NCBI GenBank assembly: GCA_947625255.1
Contig: CANQNT010000001.1
Coordinates: 1 to 64,000 of the forward strand
Direction: 5' to 3'
Source of the DNA: an uncultured Acetatifactor sp.
GTDB taxonomy: Bacteria; Bacillota; Clostridia; Lachnospirales; Lachnospiraceae
Length of the DNA stretch: 64,000 bases
The notes below the pieces were generated by a model that saw only the letters and a program-made list of their open reading frames with translations, had not been told where the DNA came from and made no database searches. The translations under genes were made by a program, and so were the position numbers. Shown here piece after piece: positions 26,486-34,133 of this stretch (within the stretch, counting starts at the first letter, position 1; the number at the start of each line of letters is the position of its first letter).

Positions 26486-27094
26486 ATGATTTCAAACGGG
26501 ATTTCCGCGGAGGAAGCGCTTCAGAAGCTTCGGCGCGGCAATGAACAATATCTTGACACTCATGTGGGGATGGGGAATGTGTCTCTTGCGTTACGGAGAG
26601 AGACTTGTGAGCATGGCCAGCATCCGTACGCCATCATCGTTGCCTGCTCGGATTCCCGGGTCATCCCGGAGAGTATTTTCAGCGCGGGCATCGGAGACCT
26701 TTTTGTCATCCGTGTGGCCGGTAATGTGATCGATGATCATCAGTTGGGCAGTATTGAGTATGCGGCTGAACATCTGGGCTGCAGACTGGTGTTGGTCTTG
26801 GGACATACGCATTGCGGGGCCGTGGATGCCGCCATTCATCACGATCCAAGCGGCTATATCAAGTACATTACTGATGAAATCAAAGCCGCCATAGGAATGG
26901 AGACGGACCCTTACCTGGCTTCCTGCAAAAATGTGGCCCACAGTATCGCCTTGATTGAAGAGAACCTGGATATTCGTTCCATGGAGCGGGAGCGGGGCAT
27001 GAAGGTCCTCGGTGCTATTTATCACATCGAGGACGGGCGGGTGGAATTTTTGGAATCCAACTCCACAACCGGTAAGGATGGATTGCTTTTTTGA
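26486..27094 (+). CDS. Beta-class carbonic anhydrase
   Basis: 202 residues. Zinc ligands Cys54 (ACSDSRV), His107 and Cys110 (GHTHCGAV) with the Asp56-Arg58 dyad are all present, as in type I beta carbonic anhydrases. It interconverts CO2 and bicarbonate in the cytosol. The ATG at 26486 is used because GGGAGG is about 11 nt upstream; a TTG at 26477 would be too close to it. It is not obviously linked in function to the ABC genes upstream. Confidence 0.93.
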   Translation: MISNGISAEEALQKLRRGNEQYLDTHVGMGNVSLALRRETCEHGQHPYAIIVACSDSRVIPESIFSAGIGDLFVIRVAGNVIDDHQLGSIEYAAEHLGCRLVLVLGHTHCGAVDAAIHHDPSGYIKYITDEIKAAIGMETDPYLASCKNVAHSIALIEENLDIRSMERERGMKVLGAIYHIEDGRVEFLESNSTTGKDGLLF

Positions 27095-27205
27095 ATAGGT
27101 TCCATATTCCGTCAGGCCTGAAAGAAGTGATGATGAAAGGGATAACAGACAGTATGCGATAATCGATGGCTTCGAGCAGTATGTTTGACACTTTCGACTG
27201 CGGAT

Positions 27206-27234
27206 TTGACATGATTTGGCGGATGTGGTAAAAT
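27206..27234 (+). promoter_or_regulatory. Strong promoter for metF
   Basis: Perfect TTGACA (27206-27211), 17-bp spacer, TAAAAT (27229-27234). Predicted start near 27241, leaving a 180-nt leader before metF. Confidence 0.75.
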
Positions 27235-27240
27235 GTCCGC

Positions 27241-27420
27241 GAAGGGCGGAACCAGGGGAACCTACTGATGCGAAGCGGCGGAAAGCGCGTAAGCGCGGCT
27301 TTGTGAATGGCTCGGGAGCGAACCGAAACCGGCTTGACGGTGAAGGAGGCGTTGCGTTTTTCGCTGGTTCGTTCAAGGTGTATCAGGAATGTAAAATAGG
27401 GAAAGAAGAGGACGATTTTT
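27241..27420 (+). promoter_or_regulatory. Structured 5' leader of metF, unassigned
   Basis: A GC-rich 180-nt leader. GAACCAG (27249-27255) can pair with CTGGTTC (27364-27370) to close a multibranch structure containing GCGC-GTAA-GCGC and ACCG-CGGT hairpins. A cis-acting RNA sensing folate or methionine status would fit the gene. I compared it in mind with SAM-I, THF-I, THF-II, cobalamin, c-di-GMP and ZTP classes and found no convincing match. No strong terminator-antiterminator is evident. Confidence 0.45.
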
Positions 27421-28308
27421 ATGAAAATAAGTGAAATTTATCGGAAGAATGAAGCGGAAAAGCGTCAGGTGCTTTCTTTTGAAATATATCCCCCTAAACG
27501 AGGCACGGAGTTACATAATATCGATGCCACGTTGGAAATCCTGGCAGATTGTCATCCGGATTTTATCAGTGTGACTTTCGGGGCCGGAGGAAGTTCCAAT
27601 AACAATCGGACCATCGCGCTGGCGAAGAAGATCAAGGAACAGTATCATGTGGAGCCGGTGGTGCATTTAACTTGTCTGACGTATTCGAAAGAGGAAATTG
27701 ACGAGTTCACCCGGGAATTGGAATACAATGGACTGAACAATGTGTTTGCCCTGCGTGGCGACCGCAACCCGGATATTCCGCCCAAAGAGGATTTTTCCCA
27801 TGCATCGGATCTGACTGCGTATTTGAAGCGGAAAGGGGATTTTTGCATTGGTGGGGCTTGTTATCCGGAAGTGCATCCCGAGTCGCCCAATCGTGTCTTT
27901 GAAATGCGCCATTTAAAAGAAAAAGTGGACGCGGGGGCGGAGTATTTGTTGTCCCAACTCTTTTTTGAAAATCGGATGTTTTATGATTTCGTGGAGGACT
28001 GCAGAATCGCGGGGATTGACGTGCCGGTGACACCGGGCATTATGCCGGTGATCAATAAGGCGCAGATTGAGCGTATGGTCACATTGTGCGGGGCTTCCCT
28101 GCCGGAGCGTTTCCGTAAGATTATGAATAAATTCGAGTTCGACAAGACTGCCTTGTTCGATGCCGGACTTGCATATGCGGTGAGCCAGATCGTGGATCTT
28201 CTGGCCAACGACGTGGACGGGATTCACCTTTATACCATGAACAACCCTGCCGTGGCGCGGAGAATCTGCGACAGCATTAAGAATCTGATGCAGATTTCTC
28301 ACGGGTGA
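27421..28308 (+). CDS. metF: 5,10-methylenetetrahydrofolate reductase
   Basis: 295 residues, normal for MetF. The catalytic Glu is Glu21 in SFEIYPPKRG. 'ISVTFGAGGSS', 'VVHLTCL' and 'NVFALRGD' form the flavin and folate sites, and 'TPGIMPVINKAQI' follows. It makes 5-methyl-THF for methionine synthesis, or acts in the acetogenic direction in some Clostridia. It stands alone behind its own promoter and leader. Confidence 0.95.
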   Translation: MKISEIYRKNEAEKRQVLSFEIYPPKRGTELHNIDATLEILADCHPDFISVTFGAGGSSNNNRTIALAKKIKEQYHVEPVVHLTCLTYSKEEIDEFTRELEYNGLNNVFALRGDRNPDIPPKEDFSHASDLTAYLKRKGDFCIGGACYPEVHPESPNRVFEMRHLKEKVDAGAEYLLSQLFFENRMFYDFVEDCRIAGIDVPVTPGIMPVINKAQIERMVTLCGASLPERFRKIMNKFEFDKTALFDAGLAYAVSQIVDLLANDVDGIHLYTMNNPAVARRICDSIKNLMQISHG

Positions 28309-28356
28309 GAGGTGATAAGCATATTCATCAAGGGATTGTTTTTGGGGTCATAGGGG

Positions 28357-28740
28357 TTATTTTTCACTTTTCTGATATACGGAAGAAACGAATCTCTTAA
28401 TCGCTTCAAAGCTTTCCTTGCTGATAACGTGCTCGATACGGCAGGCATCTTCCACAGCAACCTTGGGATCCACGCCCAGGGTGGCCAGCCAGCCGGAGAG
28501 CAGCTCGTGGCGTTCATAAATCATCTCGGCAATTTCCCGGCCGGATTCGGTAAGATAGATGAAGCCTTCCTTAGTGACGGTGATATGGTTCTTCTCCCGC
28601 AGATTTTTCATGGCGACGCTGACGCTGGATTTCTTAAATCCCAGCTCTTCGGCGATATCCACGGAACGGACAACGGGATGAGACTTGCTTAAAATAAGAA
28701 TGGTTTCCAGATAATTCTCGGCGGATTCGTTTACGTGCAT
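28357..28740 (-). CDS. DtxR/MntR-family metal-dependent repressor
   Basis: 127 residues. An N-terminal winged helix (about 1-65, VDIAEELGFKKSSVSVAMKNL) is followed by the dimerisation and metal-binding domain with EDACRIEHVIS, the conserved E-x-C...EH ligands. There is no C-terminal SH3 domain, so it is of the short MntR/TroR type. It is divergent from the feo operon, whose promoter carries a perfect palindrome, so Fe(II)-dependent repression of feo is likely. ATG at 28740 follows AAGGAG; a GTG three codons earlier is too close to it. Confidence 0.9.
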   Translation of the reverse strand: MHVNESAENYLETILILSKSHPVVRSVDIAEELGFKKSSVSVAMKNLREKNHITVTKEGFIYLTESGREIAEMIYERHELLSGWLATLGVDPKVAVEDACRIEHVISKESFEAIKRFVSSVYQKSEK

Positions 28741-28819
28741 TAGGGTCACTCCTTACTGATCGAAAAGGTGTCGCGGTGAAAGGACATTGGTTTCCTCAAA
28801 GTAGATTTTTGATAGGTGA

Positions 28820-28848
28820 ATTATATCACATTTCACTTTTTGGGGCAA
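28820..28848 (-). promoter_or_regulatory. Promoter for the DtxR-family gene
   Basis: On the minus strand TTGCCC (28843-28848) and consensus TATAAT (28820-28825) with 17-bp spacing. The rest of the 28741-29095 gap holds only this and the feo promoter. Confidence 0.6.
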
Positions 28849-28998
28849 GTTGAATTTGCGCCAACCTTTTTCTGTTGTATCGGTGATAATACCGCATTCT
28901 TTATATCGCACAGATTGTCAAGTGCAAGGTTTTGCGATAAGATTGTGGTGATTAGGGACAAGCGGAAAATATTATAGAGATAATTTTCAATAGGGTAC

Positions 28999-29027
28999 TT
29001 GACAACGAATATAAGTTAGTATATACT
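28999..29027 (+). promoter_or_regulatory. Promoter of the feo operon
   Basis: Consensus TTGACA (28999-29004), 17-bp spacer and TATACT (29022-29027), about 70 bp before feoA. Confidence 0.8.
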
Positions 29028-29030
29028 AAC
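29015..29030. promoter_or_regulatory. Perfect 16-bp palindromic operator over the feo -10 box
   Basis: GTTAGTATATACTAAC is a perfect inverted repeat covering the -10 hexamer of the feo promoter. Its length and A/T-rich core resemble binding sites of DtxR/MntR-type repressors, and a gene for such a regulator is divergent 275 bp away. Assignment to that regulator is inferred. Confidence 0.7.
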
Positions 29031-29095
29031 AAAAGTAATGCGATATTAACAAAAGGTTGAAGCAACATACTAAAATGAAGAGAGGTTGATAACTA

Positions 29096-29308
29096 ATGCC
29101 ACTTTCAATGGTAAAGGCTGGAGAGCCGAATGTGATCCGCAAGGTCGGCGGAAAAGAAGAGACCAGGAAGTTTTTGGAAGAGTTGGGGTTTGTCGCGGGA
29201 GGTTCTGTAACCGTGGTCACGGAAATGGGCGGGAATCTGATCGTCAATGTCAAGGATTCCAGAGTCGCCATCGGCAGGGATATGGCCAATAAGATCATGG
29301 TCGGTTGA
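29096..29308 (+). CDS. feoA: FeoA domain protein (first copy)
   Basis: 70 residues, an SH3-like FeoA fold: 'FLEELGFVAGGSVTVVTEMGGNLIVNVKDSRVAIGRDMANKI' split by the usual glycine turns. FeoA proteins assist the FeoB ferrous-iron transporter in the cytosol. GAGAGG precedes the ATG. It is the first gene after the regulated promoter, followed by a second, different feoA. Confidence 0.9.
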   Translation: MPLSMVKAGEPNVIRKVGGKEETRKFLEELGFVAGGSVTVVTEMGGNLIVNVKDSRVAIGRDMANKIMVG

Positions 29309-29401
29309 AGTCCGCGGGTGGAGCTTGAGTGATACGTCCGAAGGGCCGGTCTCTAAGGACGTTTAACAATGTAATAATGTAAGCAGGAAAGGTGAGAGGA
29401 A

Positions 29402-29623
29402 ATGAAGACATTAAGAGAGGTTCCATGCGGCAAAACCGTAAGGGTAACGAAGCTGACTGGCGACGGTCCGGTCAAGAGGCGCATCATGGACATGGGGATC
29501 ACGAAAGGAATTGAGATCTATGTCAGAAAGGTCGCTCCCTTGGGAGACCCCGTTGAGGTGACGGTGAGAGGCTATGAACTTTCCCTGAGAAAGGCCGATG
29601 CCGAGATGATCCAGGTGGAGTAA
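29402..29623 (+). CDS. feoA: FeoA domain protein (second copy)
   Basis: 73 residues. 'GKTVRVTKLTGDGPVKRRIMDMGITKGIEIYV' and 'DPVEVTVRGYELSLRKADAEMIQV' are the classic FeoA halves, closer to the canonical form than the first copy. AGGTGAGAGG lies before the ATG. Tandem feoA genes before feoB are common in Clostridia. Confidence 0.93.
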   Translation: MKTLREVPCGKTVRVTKLTGDGPVKRRIMDMGITKGIEIYVRKVAPLGDPVEVTVRGYELSLRKADAEMIQVE

Positions 29624-29633
29624 GCTTCGAGAG

Positions 29634-29656
29634 AAGGTCCCGTGAGATTGGACCTT
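29634..29656 (+). other. Intergenic hairpin between feoA and feoB
   Basis: AAGGTCC (29634-29640) and GGACCTT (29650-29656) form a 7-bp stem with a 9-nt loop, without a T tract. It may set transcript processing or stability between feoA and feoB. Confidence 0.4.
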
Positions 29657-29722
29657 GTCTGACGGAAAATTTTGATGCTGCAAGAAATGAACAGCCAGAC
29701 ATCTGGCGGAAAGAGGTATAAA

Positions 29723-31924
29723 ATGGCACTTAAAATTGCACTGGCGGGTAACCCCAACAGCGGAAAAACCACGTTGTTCAATCTGTTGACCGGCTCTAAC
29801 CAGTTTGTGGGAAACTGGCCTGGCGTCACGGTGGAGAAGAAGGAAGGAAAACTGAAAAAGCAGTATGTCGGAGGAAGCGCCGAGAATGTGACGATCATGG
29901 ACCTTCCTGGTATTTATTCCTTGTCCCCCTATACCCTGGAAGAAGTGGTAGCGAGAAATTTTTTGATTTCAGAGCGACCTGACGCGATCCTGAATATTGT
30001 GGACGGTACGAATATTGAGCGTAATCTTTACCTGTCCACGCAGCTGATGGAACTGGGAATCCCGGTTGTCATGGCCGTCAATATGATTGATATTGTGTCC
30101 AAAAATGGCGACAAGGTATATATTGACAAACTGAGCAAGAGCCTGGGCTGTGAAGTGGTGGAAATTTCCGCCCTCAAAGGAACAGGTGTCCAGAAAGCCG
30201 CTCAGAAGGCGGTTGCGGCAGCTGCCGCGAAAAAAACATCCGCCCCGGTTCACCAGTTTGCTCCCGCCGTGGAAACCATCATCGAGCGGGTGGAAGAGAA
30301 GCTTATCGATGTCGCGCAGGAGCAGAAGAGATTCTTTGCGATCAAGCTTCTGGAGGGTGATGACAAGATTCAGACCCAGATGAAATCCGCACCTGATGTG
30401 ACGGCGGAGATCCAGGAATTGGAGAAGAAATTTGATGATGACGCGGAAAGCATTATCACAAACGAAAGGTATGTCTATATTTCCAAGATCATTCATGATT
30501 GTTATACTAAGGGGAAGAAAGAGAAGCTGTCGACTTCTGACAAAATCGACCAGATTGTAACAAACAGATGGCTGGCTCTGCCTATTTTCGCGGTAGTAAT
30601 GTTTATCGTGTATTACATATCCGTAACCACGGTGGGCACTTGGGCTACCGACTGGGCGAATGACGGTGTCTTTGGCGAGGGCTGGAGCCTCTTCGGTTTG
30701 GAGATTCCCGGTATTCCCGTGATCATCGGTTCCGCCCTGGAAGCGTTACACTGCGCCGATTGGCTGAGCGGGCTGATCCTGGACGGCATCGTGGCCGGCG
30801 TGGGTGCCGTTCTGGGCTTTGTTCCGCAGATGCTGGTATTGTTCTTTTTTCTGGCGTTTTTGGAATCCTGCGGATATATGGCCAGAGTGGCGTTCATCAT
30901 GGACCGTATCTTCCGTAAGTTCGGTTTGTCCGGTAAATCCTTTATTCCCATGCTGATCGGCAGCGGTTGCGGAGTCCCTGGCATTATGGCTTCCAGAACG
31001 ATTGAAAATGACCGCGATCGTAAGATGACGGTTATGACCACGACTTTTATTCCTTGCGGCGCCAAGATTCCCATCATCGGACTGATTGCCGGTTCTTTCT
31101 TCGGCAATGCGGGCTGGGTGGCAACGAGCTGCTATTTTATCGGCGTGGCCGCCATCATTTGCTCTGGCATCATCTTAAAGAAAACGAAAATGTTCGCAGG
31201 GGATCCCGCTCCTTTCGTTATGGAGCTGCCCGCTTACCATTGGCCTACTGTAGGCAATGTTCTTCGGAGCATGTGGGAGAGGGGCTGGTCCTTTATTAAA
31301 AAGGCCGGTACCGTCATTCTGCTGTCTACAATTCTGGTATGGTTCACCTCTTACTTCGGCTGGATAGACGGCGGCTTCCGTATGCTGGAAGAGTCCGAAC
31401 TGGATCACAGTATCCTGGCCGCGATCGGCAGCGCTTTTGCGTGGATTTTCGCACCTCTCGGATGGGGCAACTGGAAGTTTGCCGTCGGCGCGGTAACGGG
31501 TCTTGTGGCAAAAGAAAACGTGGTAAGTACGTTCGGTATTCTCTTCCCTGACTGGGCGGCCGGCGTGGAAGAGCTTGGCGATAATGGGGAAGCCATCTGG
31601 GCTGCCGTGGGATCCAGCGTGAGCGCTCTGGCAGGATATTCTTATCTGATATTTAACCTGTTGTGTGCGCCTTGTTTCGCGGCCATGGGTGCCATTAAGA
31701 GAGAAATGAACAACGCGAAGTGGTTCTGGTTCGCCGTTGGTTACCAGACCCTGTTGGCTTATGTGGTTTCGTTGTGTGTGTATCAGATTGGTTCTTTGTT
31801 TACCGGTTCCTTTGGTGTATTTACGGTGATAGCCATTGCTCTGGTCGCCGGATTTGTATTTCTTCTGGTCCGTCCTTATCATGAGAGCAAGAGCCTGCGT
31901 GTCAGCATGAAGAAAGCGAGTTGA
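29723..31924 (+). CDS. feoB: Ferrous iron transporter B
   Basis: 733 residues. The N-terminal G domain has G1 GNPNSGKT (9-16), G3 DLPGIYSLSP and G4 NMID, followed by a helical spacer and a membrane domain with the two conserved 'gate' repeats, including 'SFIPMLIGSGCGVPGIMASR' and 'PCGAKIPIIGLIAG'. It imports Fe(II). The start at 29723 has an AAGAGG site; an upstream in-frame ATG at 29672 lacks one. The operon is probably repressed by the divergent DtxR-type protein when iron is high. Confidence 0.97.
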   Translation: MALKIALAGNPNSGKTTLFNLLTGSNQFVGNWPGVTVEKKEGKLKKQYVGGSAENVTIMDLPGIYSLSPYTLEEVVARNFLISERPDAILNIVDGTNIERNLYLSTQLMELGIPVVMAVNMIDIVSKNGDKVYIDKLSKSLGCEVVEISALKGTGVQKAAQKAVAAAAAKKTSAPVHQFAPAVETIIERVEEKLIDVAQEQKRFFAIKLLEGDDKIQTQMKSAPDVTAEIQELEKKFDDDAESIITNERYVYISKIIHDCYTKGKKEKLSTSDKIDQIVTNRWLALPIFAVVMFIVYYISVTTVGTWATDWANDGVFGEGWSLFGLEIPGIPVIIGSALEALHCADWLSGLILDGIVAGVGAVLGFVPQMLVLFFFLAFLESCGYMARVAFIMDRIFRKFGLSGKSFIPMLIGSGCGVPGIMASRTIENDRDRKMTVMTTTFIPCGAKIPIIGLIAGSFFGNAGWVATSCYFIGVAAIICSGIILKKTKMFAGDPAPFVMELPAYHWPTVGNVLRSMWERGWSFIKKAGTVILLSTILVWFTSYFGWIDGGFRMLEESELDHSILAAIGSAFAWIFAPLGWGNWKFAVGAVTGLVAKENVVSTFGILFPDWAAGVEELGDNGEAIWAAVGSSVSALAGYSYLIFNLLCAPCFAAMGAIKREMNNAKWFWFAVGYQTLLAYVVSLCVYQIGSLFTGSFGVFTVIAIALVAGFVFLLVRPYHESKSLRVSMKKAS

Positions 31925-31949
31925 CACGCCGCGGAAAACGTAGTACACT
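31921..31949 (+). promoter_or_regulatory. Internal promoter overlapping the feoB stop
   Basis: TTGACA (31921-31926) overlaps the feoB stop codon; after 17 bp comes TACACT (31944-31949). It could drive the small Cys-rich and HMA genes separately from feoB. Confidence 0.5.
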
Positions 31950-31986
31950 AAGAACCTGGGAATTTCAGATAGGGAGGGATTCATTG

Positions 31987-32127
31987 ATGGGAACCATTGT
32001 GGTTGGACTGATTTTGGCCGCTGTTGTCGCGGTAGTCATCCGAAGCATGATCCGTGACAAAAGGAATGGAAAATCCATCCAATGCGGCGGCGACTGCAGC
32101 CATTGCGGCGGTCATTGCGCACACTGA
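31987..32127 (+). CDS. FeoB-associated Cys-rich membrane protein
   Basis: 46 residues: one membrane helix (MGTIVVGLILAAVVAVVIRS) and a short cytosolic tail with CGGDCSHCGGHC. This is the known small FeoB-associated Cys-rich family, thought to handle Fe(II) at the inner face. ATG at 31987 follows GGGAGGG. It lies 62 nt after feoB. Confidence 0.9.
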   Translation: MGTIVVGLILAAVVAVVIRSMIRDKRNGKSIQCGGDCSHCGGHCAH

Positions 32128-32170
32128 GTTTATGGAAAAAAGATATTGATTGATGGGAAAGGGGATGCTT

Positions 32171-32533
32171 ATGGGAAATCTCATCATTATTGTAATTTTG
32201 CTTTTGATCGGTGTCCTCGCCGTGCGCTCCTCCCTGAAGCATTTCCGGGGAGAGGGCGGCTGCTGCGGAGGCGGAGTGGGCGTTCCCAGGCAAAAAAAGT
32301 CCCTGAAGCATGTACAATTCCGTAAATCCCTGCAGATCGAGGGGATGCATTGCGAAAATTGTGCTAACCGTGTGGAGCGGGCCATCAATGCCATTGACGG
32401 CGCGGCGGCCAAGGTGAACCTGAAAAAGAAAATGGCCGAAGTCCGGCTGGACAGACAGATCCCGGACGAGACCCTGGTCAAAGCCGTGGAAAGCGCGGGT
32501 TATCAGGTCGTGGCCGTTGTGGAGAAAGGATAA
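32171..32533 (+). CDS. Membrane-anchored heavy-metal-associated (HMA) domain protein
   Basis: 120 residues. An N-terminal membrane helix (about 2-18), a Gly/Cys-rich linker (GGCCGGG), then an HMA domain with GMHCENC, the CxxC metal site. HMA domains usually bind Cu(I), Zn(II) or similar soft metals. ATG at 32171 is preferred because AAAGGGG lies 6 nt upstream; two earlier in-frame starts are too close to it. Its position beside the Cys-rich FeoB partner suggests a second metal-handling accessory. Confidence 0.85.
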   Translation: MGNLIIIVILLLIGVLAVRSSLKHFRGEGGCCGGGVGVPRQKKSLKHVQFRKSLQIEGMHCENCANRVERAINAIDGAAAKVNLKKKMAEVRLDRQIPDETLVKAVESAGYQVVAVVEKG

Positions 32534-32562
32534 GGCGTGGCTTTTCCTGAGAGGAGAGTAAA

Positions 32563-32994
32563 ATGCAGGACTACGAGCATCAGGCACAATATTACGAAAC
32601 GGATCAGATGGGAATCATTCATCATTCCAATTACATCCGGTGGATGGAAGAAGCGAGGATGGATTATCTTTCCAGGATTGGCTTTCCCATGGAAACAATC
32701 GAGTCCGCAGGCATTGTGTCGCCTGTGGTGAGCGTTGGCTGTCATTATAAAAAGCCTTGTCGGCTTAACGAGAGAATCCTGATTCATGTGGACATACAAA
32801 GCTATAATGGCGTCAAATTGGTTCTTTGTTATCGGATGTTTGAAAAAGGGACCGGAGAATTGCGGGCCGAGGGAGAGTCATCCCATTGCTTTACAACCAG
32901 TGAGGGGCGGATTTGTTCTTTAAAAAAGGCATATCCTCAGCTTCATGCCCGTCTCATGGAAGAATTGGATTCGGCGGACGTGCCTTGGGCATGA
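32563..32994 (+). CDS. Acyl-CoA thioesterase, 4HBT/YbgC family
   Basis: 143 residues. Hot-dog fold with the family active-site motif YYETDQMGIIHHSNYIRW; the Asp in ETDQMG is the catalytic type. It hydrolyses acyl-CoA or 4-hydroxybenzoyl-CoA-like esters. GGAGAG is upstream of the ATG. It is the last gene of the feo transcript before a bidirectional terminator; functional linkage to iron is unlikely. Confidence 0.9.
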   Translation: MQDYEHQAQYYETDQMGIIHHSNYIRWMEEARMDYLSRIGFPMETIESAGIVSPVVSVGCHYKKPCRLNERILIHVDIQSYNGVKLVLCYRMFEKGTGELRAEGESSHCFTTSEGRICSLKKAYPQLHARLMEELDSADVPWA

Positions 32995-33027
32995 GTCCGA
33001 TGGAACAACAGAAGAATGCGTTCAATG

Positions 33028-33060
33028 AAAAAGGGGCTATCGTAAGACAGTCCCTTTTTT
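33028..33060. terminator. Bidirectional terminator between thioesterase and degV
   Basis: AAAAAGGGGCT (33028-33038) pairs with AGTCCCTTTTT (33049-33059) with one G-T pair and a 10-nt loop; T-rich on both strands. It separates convergent genes. Confidence 0.75.
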
Positions 33061-33076
33061 CACGATTTCCATGTAC

Positions 33077-33928
33077 CTATTCCGCGTAAAACAGGATGCC
33101 GAGGGTTCCGGGGCCGCAATGGCTGGAGATGACCCCGCCGGCGTTGGTAATATAAATGTTCTCGAAATGTCCCAGGCTTTCCAGATAGGAACGCACCCAG
33201 CCGGTGATTTGGTCGTCACAGCCGGAATGGGTGATGAAGACACAGCTGGGATCCGCGTGCAGCAGAGCGGGTTCCAGGTCTTTGGCGTATTTTTGGATGA
33301 CGGAGGACTGTTTGCCCCGGTATTTTTTCGAGACGCCCATAGCCCCCCGTTCCACCACGATCTGCGGCTTTAATTTCAAAGTATTGCCAAGCAGGGCGGT
33401 GACGGGCTTACATCGGCCGCCTCTGGCCAGATAGGTCAGGGTTTCCACCACGAAGCTGGCACGTACCTTGCCGCGGCGCCGTTCCACCAGATCGACGATT
33501 TCCTCGGCGCTTTTTCCCTCCTTTGCCAGCCCGGCGGCGTATAATACCTGCAGGCCGATCCCCGTGGACAGATTCATGGAGTCGATCACATGGAGTTTCG
33601 GATACTCCTGATCGCTGGCTAACAGCCGGATCACGTTGCAGGTCGTACTCATTTTTTCTGAAATCCCAAAGAAAATGATATCCTCTCCGGCATCCATCAT
33701 GGGCTTTAGGATGGATAAGGATTTTTCATAATTGACGGCGGAGGTCTTCGGCGTGGTCCGGTTTTCTTTGGACCATTGGAAGATCTCTTCCTGGGTGATG
33801 TCTTCTCCGTCATAGTAGCTGACATCGTCCATGATGATGCAGAGCGGTATCGTTGTAATGTTATATTTTGCCTTTAGATCCGCGGACAGATCACACGTAG
33901 AGTCCGCGACAATTCTCACACTGCTCAT
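33077..33928 (-). CDS. DegV family fatty-acid-binding protein
   Basis: 283 residues. 'RIVADSTCDLS' at the start, 'TTPKTSAVN' and 'GGRCKPV' are typical of DegV/FakB proteins, which bind a fatty acid and present it to the kinase FakA for phosphorylation. The ATG at 33928 follows AAAGGAGG; a longer frame starts at 33979 without a site. fakA is not in the window. Confidence 0.93.
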   Translation of the reverse strand: MSSVRIVADSTCDLSADLKAKYNITTIPLCIIMDDVSYYDGEDITQEEIFQWSKENRTTPKTSAVNYEKSLSILKPMMDAGEDIIFFGISEKMSTTCNVIRLLASDQEYPKLHVIDSMNLSTGIGLQVLYAAGLAKEGKSAEEIVDLVERRRGKVRASFVVETLTYLARGGRCKPVTALLGNTLKLKPQIVVERGAMGVSKKYRGKQSSVIQKYAKDLEPALLHADPSCVFITHSGCDDQITGWVRSYLESLGHFENIYITNAGGVISSHCGPGTLGILFYAE

Positions 33929-34028
33929 ATTGACCTCCTTTATTCGTATAAGGTGCGCGCCGTCCGTTGTGCATGGCAATCAAAAGCGGACGGTATGGAT
34001 TGCCCCTGGGCGGCTTTCTCCTGTATAT

Positions 34029-34057
34029 AGTATAGCGAAAGAGGTATATCTTTGCAA
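34029..34057 (-). promoter_or_regulatory. Promoter for degV
   Basis: On the minus strand TTGCAA (34052-34057) and TATACT (34029-34034), 17-bp spacing, about 100 bp before the DegV start. Confidence 0.6.
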
Positions 34058-34133
34058 GAGTGCTTTTCATTCATAATATGCGTGAAATTGTGGAATGCTA
34101 ATGGAAAAAATATGCGTGAGGAAGCGTGGTCGT

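Noticed and set aside
27241..27420. SAM-I or THF riboswitch before metF
   Set aside because: The conserved core segments of these classes are not seen; left as an unassigned leader.
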